A stretch of DNA of 64,000 nt, from contig OY970120.1 in assembly GCA_963705885.1 (NCBI GenBank), positions 124,001 through 188,000 of the forward strand, read 5' to 3'. Below, piece by piece: positions 1-7,928 of the stretch (within the stretch, counting starts at the first letter, position 1; the number at the start of each line of letters is the position of its first letter). The notes under the pieces were generated by a model, which made no database searches, was not told the origin of the DNA, and worked only from the letters and a program-made list of their open reading frames with translations. The position numbers and the translations under genes are program-made. The DNA is from MFD01275-c22 sp963705885. GTDB taxonomy: Bacteria; Actinomycetota; Actinomycetes; JACCUZ01.

Positions 1-9
1 GCCGTCGCG

Positions 10-516
10 ATGGGCCGGAGCCTGCCGCTGACCGTCCTGCCCGCGCCGCACGGCCCTGACCGCGCCATGGCCGGCGGCATCGGCGTCGCGTTCCGCTTCG
101 AGAGCGAGCACACCGGAGGCGCGCTGTCCGTCGTGGAGCACCCGTTCGCCCCGAGGACGCTCGTGCCCCCGCACGTCCACACCCGCGAGGACGAGTTCTC
201 CATCGTCACGGCCGGCGCCATCGGCTTCCGGTCCGGCTCGGACGAGGTCGTCCTGGAAGCCGGCGGCTACATCGCCAAGCCGCGCGGCGAGCTGCACACG
301 ATGTGGAACCCGACCGACGAGGAGGCCCGGATGATCGAGGTCATCTCCCCGGGCGGCTTCGAGGGCTTCTTCCACGACCTGGCCGACCTCGTCGCGTCGG
401 GCCGCTTCGACCCCGCCGCGATGGAGCCGCTCGCCTCCGCGTACGGCCTGTTCTTCGACATGGCCTGGGTGCCGGAGCTCGTCGAGCGCTACGGGCTCAA
501 CGCCCCGACGGAGTGA
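10..516 (+). CDS. Cupin-domain protein
   Basis: A 168-residue single-domain cupin. The PPHVHTREDEF segment (about residues 55-65) carries the two His and the Glu of cupin motif 1, and the GELHTMWNP segment carries the motif 2 His, so a metal site looks intact. The C-terminal third (GGFEGFFHDLADLV) matches small cupins often annotated as quercetin dioxygenase-like, but the substrate cannot be inferred. The start lies ten bases from the window edge and upstream sequence is missing; a second ATG at 67 would still keep the whole barrel. It converges on the 2TM-protein gene with a gap of 16 bases. Confidence 0.8.
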   Translation: MGRSLPLTVLPAPHGPDRAMAGGIGVAFRFESEHTGGALSVVEHPFAPRTLVPPHVHTREDEFSIVTAGAIGFRSGSDEVVLEAGGYIAKPRGELHTMWNPTDEEARMIEVISPGGFEGFFHDLADLVASGRFDPAAMEPLASAYGLFFDMAWVPELVERYGLNAPTE

Positions 517-532
517 CACCTGGCTGCGGGGC

Positions 533-838
533 TCAGCGTTCGCCGTCCCGCAGCCCCTCCCGGACGTACTGCCGGGTCTTGCGCTCCACGAGGTGGCGGC
601 CGTCGACCAGGTAGGCGAGACCGTGGAACGCCAACGCCAGGCCCCACGCGCCGGTGACCCAGAACGCCCAGTCGACGCCGCCCCCGCCGACGACGTCGAG
701 AGCCCAGAGGAACGTGTTGATGATGACGAACGTGCCGACGTGCCAGACCAGACCGGCCAGGTACTCGGCTCGTTCCCGGGCCCACCGCTCGGTCTCGGCC
801 GCGGTGGTCTCCGGCGTGGGGGTCTCGGTTCCCGCCAT
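533..838 (-). CDS. Small 2TM-domain membrane protein
   Basis: A 101-residue protein with a short acidic N-terminus and two hydrophobic segments (GLVWHVGTFVIINTFLWALD and a second beginning WAFWVTGAWGLALAFHGLAY), followed by a basic tail. This is the arrangement of the 2TM domain family, often fused to sensor kinases but also found alone. The ATG at 838 is chosen because GGGGAGGAG lies just upstream; the frame stays open further upstream without another good ribosome site. No catalytic residues are visible. The role is unknown; it may be a small inner-membrane accessory protein. Confidence 0.75.
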   Translation of the reverse strand: MAGTETPTPETTAAETERWARERAEYLAGLVWHVGTFVIINTFLWALDVVGGGGVDWAFWVTGAWGLALAFHGLAYLVDGRHLVERKTRQYVREGLRDGER

Positions 839-976
839 GGCTCCTCCCCGGTCGACCTGAGGCGATCGTCCACCCGAGGCAATGTGCACCGGCAGGGCTC
901 TCGGTCCCGTCCCCACGGGCCGAGGGTCACAGGCCGCGCAGGGCCGGACGCGACGGCCGGCGGGCCGGCGCCGGGC

Positions 977-2173
977 TCAGCGGCGCAGCGCGTACTCCTC
1001 GAGCAGGCGTCGGCCGATGATCATCTTCTGGATGTCGGAGGTCCCCTCGCCGATGAGCAGCATCGGCGCCTCGCGGTAGAGCCGCTCGATCTCGTACTCC
1101 TTGGAGTACCCGTAGCCGCCGTGGATGCGGAAGGAGTCCTCGACGACCTCCTTGCAGTACTCGCTCGCGAGGTACTTGGCCATCCCCGCCTCGACGTCGT
1201 TGCGCTCTCCCGCGTCCTTCTTGCGCGCGGCCATGACCATCATCGAGTGCGCGGCCTCGACCTTGGTCGCCATCTCGGCCAGACGGAACATGACGGCCTG
1301 GTGCTGGGCGATCGGCTTGCCGAAGGTCTCGCGCTGCTGGGCGTAGGCGATGCCGAGCTCGAACGCGCGCTGGGCGACGCCGCAGCCGCGGGCGGCGACG
1401 TTGACGCGACCGACCTCGACCCCGTCCATCATCTGGTAGAAGCCCTTGCCGGTCTCGCCGCCGAGGACCCTCGTGGCCGGCACCCGGAGGCCGTCGAAGA
1501 CCGCCTCGGTCGAGTCGACGCCCTTGTAGCCCATCTTCTCGATCTTCCCCGGGATCGTGAGGCCGGGCGCGACCTCGCCGAAGCCCGGCTCCTTCTCCAC
1601 GAGGAACGTCGTCATGTTGCGGTAGGGGGTGTCGGCACCCTCGTCGGTCTTCACGAGGACGGCGAGCAGGTTCGACGACCCGCCGTTCGTGATCCACATC
1701 TTCTGTCCGGTCAGCACGAAGTCGTCACCGTCGCGCACGGCCCTTGTCGTGATGGCCGCGACGTCCGAGCCGAGCCCCGGCTCGGACATGGAGAACGACC
1801 CGCGCACCTCGCCGGTGGCCATCCGTGGCAGCAGCGCCTGCTTCTGCTCGTCGGTCCCGTGCTGCTGGAGCAGGTAGGCGACGATGAAGTGCGTGTTGAT
1901 GATGCCGCTCACGCTCATCCAGCCGCGGGCGATCTCCTCGACGACCAGGGCGTACGTCAGCAGGGACTCGCCCAGCCCGCCGTGCTCCTCGGGGATCATC
2001 AGGCCGAACAGGCCCATCTCCCGCATGCCCTCGACGATGTCGGTGGGGTACTCGTCGTCGCGCTCGAGCGCGGCGACGTGCGGGAGGATCTCCTTGTCCA
2101 CGAAGCCGCGCACCGTCGACACGATCTCGGTCTGGATGTCGGTCAGACCTTCGGTCTGTGCGAGACGGCCCAC
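977..2173 (-). CDS. Acyl-CoA dehydrogenase
   Basis: A 398-residue flavoprotein that oxidises acyl-CoA to trans-2-enoyl-CoA and passes electrons to electron-transfer flavoprotein. The first family signature is SFSMSEPGLGSDVA and the second is RIHGGYGYSKEYEIERLYRE. The catalytic-base region IGEGTSDIQ places Glu376 at the usual position. The GTG at 2173 is chosen because GAGGAG sits six bases upstream; the frame continues to 2356 but would run through the acetyltransferase gene. It lies head-to-tail with acetyltransferase and CoA-ester lyase genes, which suggests a small acyl-CoA catabolic unit. The chain length of the substrate is not evident; short or branched chain is plausible. Confidence 0.9.
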   Translation of the reverse strand: MGRLAQTEGLTDIQTEIVSTVRGFVDKEILPHVAALERDDEYPTDIVEGMREMGLFGLMIPEEHGGLGESLLTYALVVEEIARGWMSVSGIINTHFIVAYLLQQHGTDEQKQALLPRMATGEVRGSFSMSEPGLGSDVAAITTRAVRDGDDFVLTGQKMWITNGGSSNLLAVLVKTDEGADTPYRNMTTFLVEKEPGFGEVAPGLTIPGKIEKMGYKGVDSTEAVFDGLRVPATRVLGGETGKGFYQMMDGVEVGRVNVAARGCGVAQRAFELGIAYAQQRETFGKPIAQHQAVMFRLAEMATKVEAAHSMMVMAARKKDAGERNDVEAGMAKYLASEYCKEVVEDSFRIHGGYGYSKEYEIERLYREAPMLLIGEGTSDIQKMIIGRRLLEEYALRR

Positions 2174-2222
2174 CAGGAACTCCTCGTTGCGGCAACCCTG
2201 ACGTGTTACCGGTGAGTATGTC

Positions 2223-3188
2223 TCAGCGCCCGGACACGGCGAGTGCGAGGTCCACGAAGCTGCTGTGCGGCCGGAACCCGAGCCGGTCGTTGGCGGCGAG
2301 GATGGGCGCGTTGCCCTCCATGTTCTGGGTGTAGAGCCGTCGGTGGCCGCGCTCACGCATCAGCAGCGCGTGCTGCGCCTTGAGGGCGACGGAGAGTCCG
2401 CGGCCCCGCACCTCCCGCCGGACGCCCGTGAACCACGTGTTCAGCGCGTCGTCCTTGGCGCGGTCGATCACTGCCGTGAACCCCATCGGCTCGTCGCCGC
2501 GCCAGGCGACGAGCACGTACGACGGGTCGGGGAAGAAGCCTCGGAACACGGGGTACGGCATGACGTCGGTGGAGCCCTTGCCGTCCGGCGCGTCGCGCCA
2601 GAGGAGCATCGCCAGGTCGTAGATGCGCCGCCACATCGTCTCGTCCGTGCCCCCCTGCAGATGCGACAGCCGGTAGCCCTGTTCCGTCGCGCGTCTGACG
2701 GGGGCCGCGGACGTCTCGGTGTCGAGGGCGTCGAGGTCCAGCACCGACTCGCGGTGGCGGCCGACGACCTCGAAGCCCCAGTGCTCCGCCACGGCCAGGC
2801 TCTCGGCGTCACCCGCGGGGGCCCCGACCATGATGCCGGGCAGGCCGTACGCCAGGGTCGCGTCGGTCAGCGCGCCGACGAGTGCCCGCCCCACGCCCCG
2901 GCGCCGGCCGCGCGGGAGGACGTAGAGGTCGCCCATCGCGTAGCCGCCGGCCTGGACACCCCGGCCCAGCACGAACGCGTAGCCGACCGGCTGGTCGTCG
3001 ACCTCGCCGAGCATGATGAGCCACGGGTCATCGGGCGGGCTCGACCTGACCCGGTCGGCCAGGAAGTGCTGGCCCCACCACATCTCGTTGCCCACGTTCA
3101 CGGCGTCGAGGTCGTCGTCGAGGCCTCCCAGCCGGACGGTGACGTCGCCCCGCTGACGCGGAAGGTCGATCACCGGTTCCGCCCCCAT
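2223..3188 (-). CDS. Tandem GNAT acetyltransferase
   Basis: A 321-residue protein with two GNAT folds. The N-terminal copy (about 10-165) has a recognisable acetyl-CoA loop, LPRGRRRGVGRALVGAL. The C-terminal copy (about 175-320) has REVRGRGLSVALK and ends with the NMEGNAPILAANDRLGF strand typical of mycothiol-synthase-like double GNATs. The ATG at 3188 is used; the longer open frame upstream overlaps the CoA-ester lyase gene. It is separated by 38 bases from the lyase upstream and by about 50 from the dehydrogenase downstream, so co-transcription is likely. The acceptor substrate is unknown. It is not clearly MshD, and adjacency to acyl-CoA enzymes does not define it. Confidence 0.8.
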   Translation of the reverse strand: MGAEPVIDLPRQRGDVTVRLGGLDDDLDAVNVGNEMWWGQHFLADRVRSSPPDDPWLIMLGEVDDQPVGYAFVLGRGVQAGGYAMGDLYVLPRGRRRGVGRALVGALTDATLAYGLPGIMVGAPAGDAESLAVAEHWGFEVVGRHRESVLDLDALDTETSAAPVRRATEQGYRLSHLQGGTDETMWRRIYDLAMLLWRDAPDGKGSTDVMPYPVFRGFFPDPSYVLVAWRGDEPMGFTAVIDRAKDDALNTWFTGVRREVRGRGLSVALKAQHALLMRERGHRRLYTQNMEGNAPILAANDRLGFRPHSSFVDLALAVSGR

Positions 3189-3226
3189 GTCCCAAGCATG
3201 GTGCACAGCCGGGCGAAGGGGAACCG

Positions 3227-4213
3227 TCAGGCCGTGGGGGGCTCGAACGTCGACGTCCGTGCCATCCCGGCCGCGCGGCCCTTGGCCGCGACGACCAGGG
3301 CCATCTTGCGCGACGCCTCGTCGATCATCTCGTCGCCGAGCATCACCGCTCCGCGCATGCCGCCGGCCTCGGACGTGTAGTGCTCGTAGGCGTCGAGGAT
3401 GAGCTCCGCGTGGTCGTAGTCGTCCTGCGAGGGCGAGTAGACCTCGTTGGCGGCGTCGATCTGCCCGGGGTGCAGCACCCACTTGCCGTCGAAGCCCAGC
3501 GCGGCCGAGCGGCCCGCGACCCGGCGGAAGCCGTCCACGTCCTTGATCTGCAGGTAGGGCCCGTCGATCGCCTGCAGGTCGTAGGTGCGCGCCGCCATGA
3601 GGATGCGCATGAGGATGTAGTGGTAGGCGTCACCCACGTCGTAGCCGGGCGGTTGCTCACCGACGACGAGCGACTTCATGTTGATGGAGGCCATGAAGTC
3701 GGCCGGGCCGAAGATGATCGTCTCCACCCGCGGCGAGGCGCCGGCGATGGCGTCGACCTCGACGAGGCCCTTGGCGTTCTCGATCTGCGCCTCGATGCCG
3801 ATGCGGCCGACCTCGAGCCCGAGGGTCTTCTCGAGCTGCGTGAGCAGCAGGTCCAGGGCCTCGACCTGCGACGCGGTCTGCACCTTGGGCAGCATCACGG
3901 CGTCGAGGGCGGAGCCGGCGCCCTCGACGACCGCGATCACGTCGCCGTACGTCCACTGCGTCGTCCAGTCGTTGACCCGCACGACCCGGGTCTTGCCGGC
4001 CCAGTCGCCCTCTGTCAGCGCCGACACGATGCTGGCCCTCGCGTCCACCTTGGCCAGCGGCGACACCGAGTCCTCGAGGTCGAGGAAGACCTGGTCGGCC
4101 GGGAGCCCCTGGGCCTTGCCGAGCATCTTCGGGCTGCTGCCCGGCACCGCGAGGCAGGAGCGCCGAGGGCGCAGGGCGGGCGTCGCGGAGGTCGTCGAGG
4201 CGCTGTCCGTCAT
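3227..4213 (-). CDS. HpcH/HpaI (CitE-like) CoA-ester lyase
   Basis: A 328-residue TIM-barrel lyase of the citrate lyase beta / malyl-CoA lyase family, which cleaves or condenses beta-hydroxyacyl-CoA thioesters with Mg2+. The start RRSCLAVPGSSPKML, the acidic FLDLEDSVSP segment, the metal-site Glu in IGIEAQIENAKGL and the FGPADFMASI motif match family landmarks. GKWVLHPGQIDAAN near the C-terminus is also characteristic. The ATG at 4213 is preferred because TAGCCT lies eight bases upstream, as in leaderless actinobacterial transcripts. The adjacent acyl-CoA dehydrogenase supports a role in organic-acid CoA catabolism. Malyl-CoA, methylmalyl-CoA or citramalyl-CoA are all possible substrates. Confidence 0.85.
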   Translation of the reverse strand: MTDSASTTSATPALRPRRSCLAVPGSSPKMLGKAQGLPADQVFLDLEDSVSPLAKVDARASIVSALTEGDWAGKTRVVRVNDWTTQWTYGDVIAVVEGAGSALDAVMLPKVQTASQVEALDLLLTQLEKTLGLEVGRIGIEAQIENAKGLVEVDAIAGASPRVETIIFGPADFMASINMKSLVVGEQPPGYDVGDAYHYILMRILMAARTYDLQAIDGPYLQIKDVDGFRRVAGRSAALGFDGKWVLHPGQIDAANEVYSPSQDDYDHAELILDAYEHYTSEAGGMRGAVMLGDEMIDEASRKMALVVAAKGRAAGMARTSTFEPPTA

Positions 4214-4221
4214 GGCGGGCA

Positions 4222-4227
4222 AGGCTA
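4222..4227 (-). promoter_or_regulatory. -10 element for CoA-ester lyase (leaderless)
   Basis: TAGCCT is followed after eight bases by the ATG; no Shine-Dalgarno sequence is present in that gap. Confidence 0.5.
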
Positions 4228-4282
4228 GCGACGCGCCGGGCGGACCCGACCGCCGGACCGATGGGCCGGGCTCGGTGCCACC

Positions 4283-4288
4283 TATCCT
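4283..4288 (+). promoter_or_regulatory. -10 element for PAT-like acetyltransferase (leaderless)
   Basis: TATCCT is followed by six bases and then the GTG start. It is divergent from the lyase promoter, about 55 bases away. Confidence 0.5.
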
Positions 4289-4294
4289 GCGGCC

Positions 4295-4834
4295 GTGGAC
4301 GATGCGCTGGAGCTGCGGCCGGCGACCCCCGACGACGCACCAGCCGTCCAGGCCATCTATGCCCGCGTGGTCACCGACTCGGTCACGTCGTTCGAAGAGT
4401 CGCCGCCCGCCGCCGACGAGATCGCGCGGCGCATGCTCGCCCGGCCGCGGCTGCCGTGGCTAGCCGCCGTCCGCCAGGGCGGCCTCGTCGGCTACGCCTA
4501 CGCATCGGCCCATCGCGCCCGACCCGCCTACCGGTGGTCGGTCGAGACCTCGGTCTACGTGGACGAGCCGGAGCGCGGCCGTGGCACCGGCCGCGCCCTC
4601 TACGTCCTTCTCCTCGACGAGCTGCGCAGGCTCGGCTACGCCACGGCGTTCGCGGGCGTCGCCCTGCCCAACGACCCCAGCGTCGGCCTGCACGAGGCCG
4701 TGGGGTTCGAGCCGATCGGGGTCTTCCGGCAGGTCGGCCACAAGCACGGCGCGTGGCACGACGTCGGCTGGTGGCAGCTGGCGCTCACCACCGCACCCGA
4801 GGATCCCGCCGAGCCCCGGCCCTGGTCATCCTGA
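4295..4834 (+). CDS. GNAT N-acetyltransferase, phosphinothricin acetyltransferase-like
   Basis: A 179-residue protein close in layout to the Pat/Bar family. It has the N-terminal IYARVVTDSVTSFEE segment, the YRWSVETSVYVDEPERGRG acetyl-CoA loop region and the C-terminal PNDPSVGLHEAVGFEPIGVF strand followed by KHGAWHDVGWWQ. The family transfers acetyl groups to small amino acids such as methionine sulfoximine or phosphinothricin; the natural substrate here is unknown. The GTG start follows a -10 hexamer directly, and the first 17 residues are needed for the first strand of the fold. It converges on the Cys-rich small gene. Confidence 0.88.
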   Translation: MDDALELRPATPDDAPAVQAIYARVVTDSVTSFEESPPAADEIARRMLARPRLPWLAAVRQGGLVGYAYASAHRARPAYRWSVETSVYVDEPERGRGTGRALYVLLLDELRRLGYATAFAGVALPNDPSVGLHEAVGFEPIGVFRQVGHKHGAWHDVGWWQLALTTAPEDPAEPRPWSS

Positions 4835-4891
4835 TGACGACGCCGGCCCCCTGGCCATGGCCAAGGACCCGGCCGGGCCGTCAGCCGGCGA

Positions 4892-5062
4892 TCAGCCGCG
4901 CCTGAAGAGCCGTCCGAGCCACCCGCCGGTGGTGCCCGCCTGCTTCGGGTGCCCGGGACACCGCTGGCTCTCGGGGACGCCTGCCAGCACCTCATCCACG
5001 TGCTGGCCGCACCCGGCCCAGCCGGCCTTGCCGCAGGTGCGGCACGTGACTGCTCGGCACAC
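4892..5062 (-). CDS. Small conserved Cys-rich protein (CxxCG/GCGxH motif)
   Basis: A 56-residue protein reading CRTCGKAGWAGCGQHVDEVL then GVPESQRCPGH, ending in a basic FRRG tail. The spacing Cys-x2-Cys-Gly, Trp-x-Gly-Cys-Gly-x-His and a later Arg-Cys resembles a widespread family of about 60-residue uncharacterised proteins that look like a miniature zinc ribbon. The GTG at 5062 has GAGAGGAG just upstream, a strong ribosome site. It lies downstream of, and on the same strand as, the EamA gene. Function unknown; zinc or iron binding is an inference from the Cys/His pattern. Confidence 0.7.
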   Translation of the reverse strand: MCRAVTCRTCGKAGWAGCGQHVDEVLAGVPESQRCPGHPKQAGTTGGWLGRLFRRG

Positions 5063-5118
5063 GATGTCTCCTCTCTGCTCGTCACAGGATGCCCCCTCAG
5101 CGCTGACACATGCCCAGG

Positions 5119-6051
5119 TCACTCCGACGGGATGGCGGGCGTGATGTCGGGCGGTCGCTCGTACACGGTGATGCCCAGCCCGAGCAGCAGGAGCAGTGCC
5201 GCGGGGAGCGCGGCCAGCGGCGGCACCTGCCCGAGCGCGGCGGCGGCGATCGCCGCCGCCCCGGGGATCTCGAGGAGCAGGGCGAGAGACACGACGGTGG
5301 GGCTGGTCGTGCGCAGCACGAGGTTGAAGACCGAGTGCCCGAGCAGCTGCGCGCCGGCCGTGAGCGCCAGCAGCTGGAGCCACGTCCGTCCGTCGTAGCC
5401 CCAGAGGTCCACCCCGCCGACGAGGCAGGCGACGAGGAGGGTCACGGCGGCCGTCGAGTAGCAGACCGTGGTGTACGACGTGGTGCTGACCGTCCGGCGT
5501 ACCTCCGCCCCGGCCACGGTGTAGAACGCGGCGAACACTCCCCCGAGCAGGGCCAGCAGGTCGCCGACCAGGGCCTTCGGCTCCAGCGAGAAGTCCACTC
5601 CGGTCAGCACGACGACCGCCACGAGCGAGAGCGCGATGCCGACCCAGGCCCGCCGCGGGACGTCGTGGCCGGTCGCCCGGGCGATGAGCGCGACCCACAC
5701 CGGCTGGGTCGCGACGATCGCCGTGGCCGAGGCCACCGAGGTGTAGCGCAGGCTGGGCACCCAGGTCGCGAAGTGCGCCGCGAGCAGGACACCGGCGGTG
5801 AGCGCCCACCGCCACTCGCGCGCGGTCAGGCCGCGCAGCTCCCGCCGGCGCGTGGCCGCGGCGAAGGGGGCGATGGCCGCGACGCCCAGGACGTTGCGCC
5901 ACAGGGCGACGGCCAGTGCCGGGGCCGCGATCGCCGCCATGAGCGGACCGGAGGTCGACACGGCGACGACGCCGACGGTCATGAGGAGGGCGTCGGTGCG
6001 GGGCGGCCGGGCGACGACGCCCGGCCGAGCGTTGACCCCCTCGGACACCAC
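5119..6051 (-). CDS. EamA/DMT-family transporter
   Basis: A 310-residue inner-membrane protein with about ten hydrophobic helices in two EamA repeats. The first repeat runs from about residue 25 to 150 (with RNVLGVAAIAPF and AIVATQPVWVALIAR) and the second from about 160 to 300 (VFNLVLRTTSPTVVSLALLL and LLLLGLGITVYE). DMT-family members export amino acids, nucleosides or other metabolites. The GTG at 6051 follows GGGGAG with a nine-base gap; an internal ATG at 5982 would start inside helix 1. It is divergent from an uncharacterised gene. Substrate unknown. Confidence 0.85.
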   Translation of the reverse strand: MVSEGVNARPGVVARPPRTDALLMTVGVVAVSTSGPLMAAIAAPALAVALWRNVLGVAAIAPFAAATRRRELRGLTAREWRWALTAGVLLAAHFATWVPSLRYTSVASATAIVATQPVWVALIARATGHDVPRRAWVGIALSLVAVVVLTGVDFSLEPKALVGDLLALLGGVFAAFYTVAGAEVRRTVSTTSYTTVCYSTAAVTLLVACLVGGVDLWGYDGRTWLQLLALTAGAQLLGHSVFNLVLRTTSPTVVSLALLLEIPGAAAIAAAALGQVPPLAALPAALLLLLGLGITVYERPPDITPAIPSE

Positions 6052-6102
6052 CCGCGCATTCTCCCCGCCGGACCGAGGCGCCCCTGTGGCACCCTCGTGG
6101 TC

Positions 6103-6627
6103 GTGACCGGCGACCGAGACTCGGCTCTGGCCCGGGCCCTGGTCGAGGAGGCCTGCCGCAAGTCGTCCCTCGTGTGGCTGAGACCCGCCGCCGCCGACCG
6201 TGCCGTCGCCGCCTGGCACGTGTTCACCGACGGCGCGGTGCACGTGGTGGGAGGTGGCATCGAGCAGGACCTGCCCGAGGTCGCCGACGGCGACGAGGTC
6301 GAGGTCACCGTCCGCAGCAAGGACACCGGTGGCCGCCTGCTCTGCTTCGCCGCCACGGTTACGGTCGTCCGGCCCGAGGACCCCGCCTGGGCGGTGGTGG
6401 TGCCGGATCTGCACGCCAAGCGCCTCAACCCGCCGGACGGCGAGGCCCAGCCTGAGCGCTGGGCCCGCGAGTCGCGGGTGCTGCGGCTGGAGCCCACGGG
6501 CCGGGTGCCCGAGCGGCCGGGTCACCTCCCGCAGCGCTCGCACGCCGCCGAGCCACCGGGCTCGCCCGCGACGACGCGCGGCCCGCTCCCGTTCGTGATC
6601 GGCCGCCGGGCGACCCGTCGCCGCTAG
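6103..6627 (+). CDS. Conserved actinobacterial protein of unknown function
   Basis: A 174-residue soluble protein. Its conserved-looking core is WLRPAAADRAVAAWHVFTDG, then VHVVGGGIEQDLPEVADGD and VRSKDTGGRLLCFAATVTVV, followed by HAKRLNPPDGEAQPERWARE. The alternating strands suggest a split-barrel (pyridoxamine-oxidase-like) fold, but no flavin motif is secure. The C-terminal 35 residues are Pro/Arg rich and low complexity. The GTG at 6103 is the first start that leaves the divergent EamA promoter room; CACCCT lies seven bases upstream. Its stop overlaps the -10 of the MgtE-like gene. I do not recognise a function. Confidence 0.65.
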   Translation: MTGDRDSALARALVEEACRKSSLVWLRPAAADRAVAAWHVFTDGAVHVVGGGIEQDLPEVADGDEVEVTVRSKDTGGRLLCFAATVTVVRPEDPAWAVVVPDLHAKRLNPPDGEAQPERWARESRVLRLEPTGRVPERPGHLPQRSHAAEPPGSPATTRGPLPFVIGRRATRRR

Positions 6628-6630
6628 CCT
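6625..6630 (+). promoter_or_regulatory. -10 element for MgtE-like gene (leaderless)
   Basis: TAGCCT, whose first three bases are the stop codon of the preceding gene, is followed by eight bases and the GTG start. Confidence 0.5.
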
Positions 6631-6638
6631 GGCTTCTC

Positions 6639-7928
6639 GTGACTGGCGCACCGACGAGGGTCTTCATCGCGCGCCTGGCCGGCACCCCGCTCTTCGACCC
6701 GATGGGCGACCAGGTCGGCCGGGTGCGCGACGTCGTCGTCACCCTCAGGGTGGGGCGCGAGGAGCCACGCGTGCTCGGCCTGGTCGTCGAGGTGCCCGGA
6801 CGCCGCCGCATCTTCGTCCCGATGACCCGCGTCACCTCGATCGACGTGGGCCAGGTCATCACGACCGGCCTGGTCAACATGCGGCGCTTCCAGCAGCGGG
6901 CCACCGAGACCCTCGTCCTCGGCGAGATGCTCGACCGCACCGTGACCCTCGTCGACGACGGAGCGCGTGTCCTGGTCGAGGACGTCGGCATGGAGCAGCA
7001 GCGCACCCGTGACTGGGCCGTCACCCGGGTGTTCGTGCGCCGGCCGGGGAAGGGTCTGCGCCGCCGCGGCGAGGCCCTCACGGTGGAGTGGCAGGACGTC
7101 ACCGGCTTCTCCGTCGAGGAGGAGGGCCAGGGCGCCGCCAACCTGCTGGCGACCTTCGAGAAGCTCAACGTCGCGGACCTGGCGACGGTGCTGCACGAGC
7201 TGTCCCCCAAGCGCCGGGTCGAGGTGGCGGCGGCGCTCGACGACGAGAAGCTCGCGGACGTCCTCGAGGAGCTGCCCGAGGACGACCAGGTCGAGATCCT
7301 CGGCAAGCTGGAGGAGGAGCGCGCCGCCGACGTCCTGGAGGCGATGCAGCCCGACGACGCCGCCGACCTGCTCTCCGAGCTGCCGACGGCCGACGCCGAG
7401 AAGCTGCTCAAGCTCATGGAGCCCGACGAGGCGGCCCCGCTGCGTCGCCTGCTCACCTACTCCGACGACACGGCCGGCGGCATGATGACCACCGAGCCGG
7501 TCGTGCTCCCGCCCGACGCCACCGTCGCCGAGGCCCTCGCCCGGGTGCGCCAGCCCGAGATCTCGCCCGCGCTCGCGGCCCAGGTCTACGTGTGCCGGCC
7601 GCCGATGGAGACCCCGACCGGCCGGTTCATCGGCACGGCGCACATCCAGCGGCTGCTGCGCGAGCCCCCGTCGGCACTGGTCAGCGGTGTCGTCGACAGC
7701 GGACTGGAGCCGGTGCGGCCCGACGTCGCGCTGGGAGCCCTGACGCACCACCTGGCCACGTACAACCTCGTGGCGGTGCCCGTCGTCGACGAGGACGACC
7801 ACCTGCTCGGCGCGGTGACCGTCGACGACGTCCTCGACCACCTGCTCCCCGACGACTGGCGCGCCCGCGACCGGGCCCAGATCGCGGCCGTTCCCGAGGT
7901 GACCCAGGGGGTCGACCATGGCACGTGA
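6639..7928 (+). CDS. MgtE N-domain / CBS protein lacking the Mg2+ channel
   Basis: A 429-residue soluble protein. Residues 1-160 hold PRC-barrel-like beta repeats (DPMGDQVGRVRDVVV, VPMTRVTSID). About 165-275 is an MgtE N-terminal superhelical domain with repeated LxxLP-DDxAxxL motifs, ending at SDDTAGGMMTTE. About 280-410 holds two CBS halves (DATVAEALARVR and NLVAVPVVDEDDHLLGAVTVDDVLDH). No transmembrane helices follow, so it cannot itself be the MgtE channel. The gene overlaps the DUF1003 gene by 11 bases, implying a two-component complex. From memory, Rv1232c has the same architecture next to mrp. Confidence 0.85.
   Translation: MTGAPTRVFIARLAGTPLFDPMGDQVGRVRDVVVTLRVGREEPRVLGLVVEVPGRRRIFVPMTRVTSIDVGQVITTGLVNMRRFQQRATETLVLGEMLDRTVTLVDDGARVLVEDVGMEQQRTRDWAVTRVFVRRPGKGLRRRGEALTVEWQDVTGFSVEEEGQGAANLLATFEKLNVADLATVLHELSPKRRVEVAAALDDEKLADVLEELPEDDQVEILGKLEEERAADVLEAMQPDDAADLLSELPTADAEKLLKLMEPDEAAPLRRLLTYSDDTAGGMMTTEPVVLPPDATVAEALARVRQPEISPALAAQVYVCRPPMETPTGRFIGTAHIQRLLREPPSALVSGVVDSGLEPVRPDVALGALTHHLATYNLVAVPVVDEDDHLLGAVTVDDVLDHLLPDDWRARDRAQIAAVPEVTQGVDHGT

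Noticed and set aside
593..2215. 540-residue open frame on + antisense to the acyl-CoA dehydrogenase
   Set aside because: Composition is that of a GC-rich shadow frame (Ala/Val/Asp/Arg/His runs without motifs), while the opposite strand encodes a complete enzyme.
4835..4891. TGGCCATGGCCA palindrome between convergent genes as an operator
   Set aside because: It is short, has no loop, lies between two gene ends, and such palindromes are frequent at this base composition.
5110..6102. Upstream extension of the frame carrying the 6103 gene
   Set aside because: It runs antisense through the EamA gene; residues are charged low-complexity shadow sequence and the GTG at 6103 starts the plausible protein.
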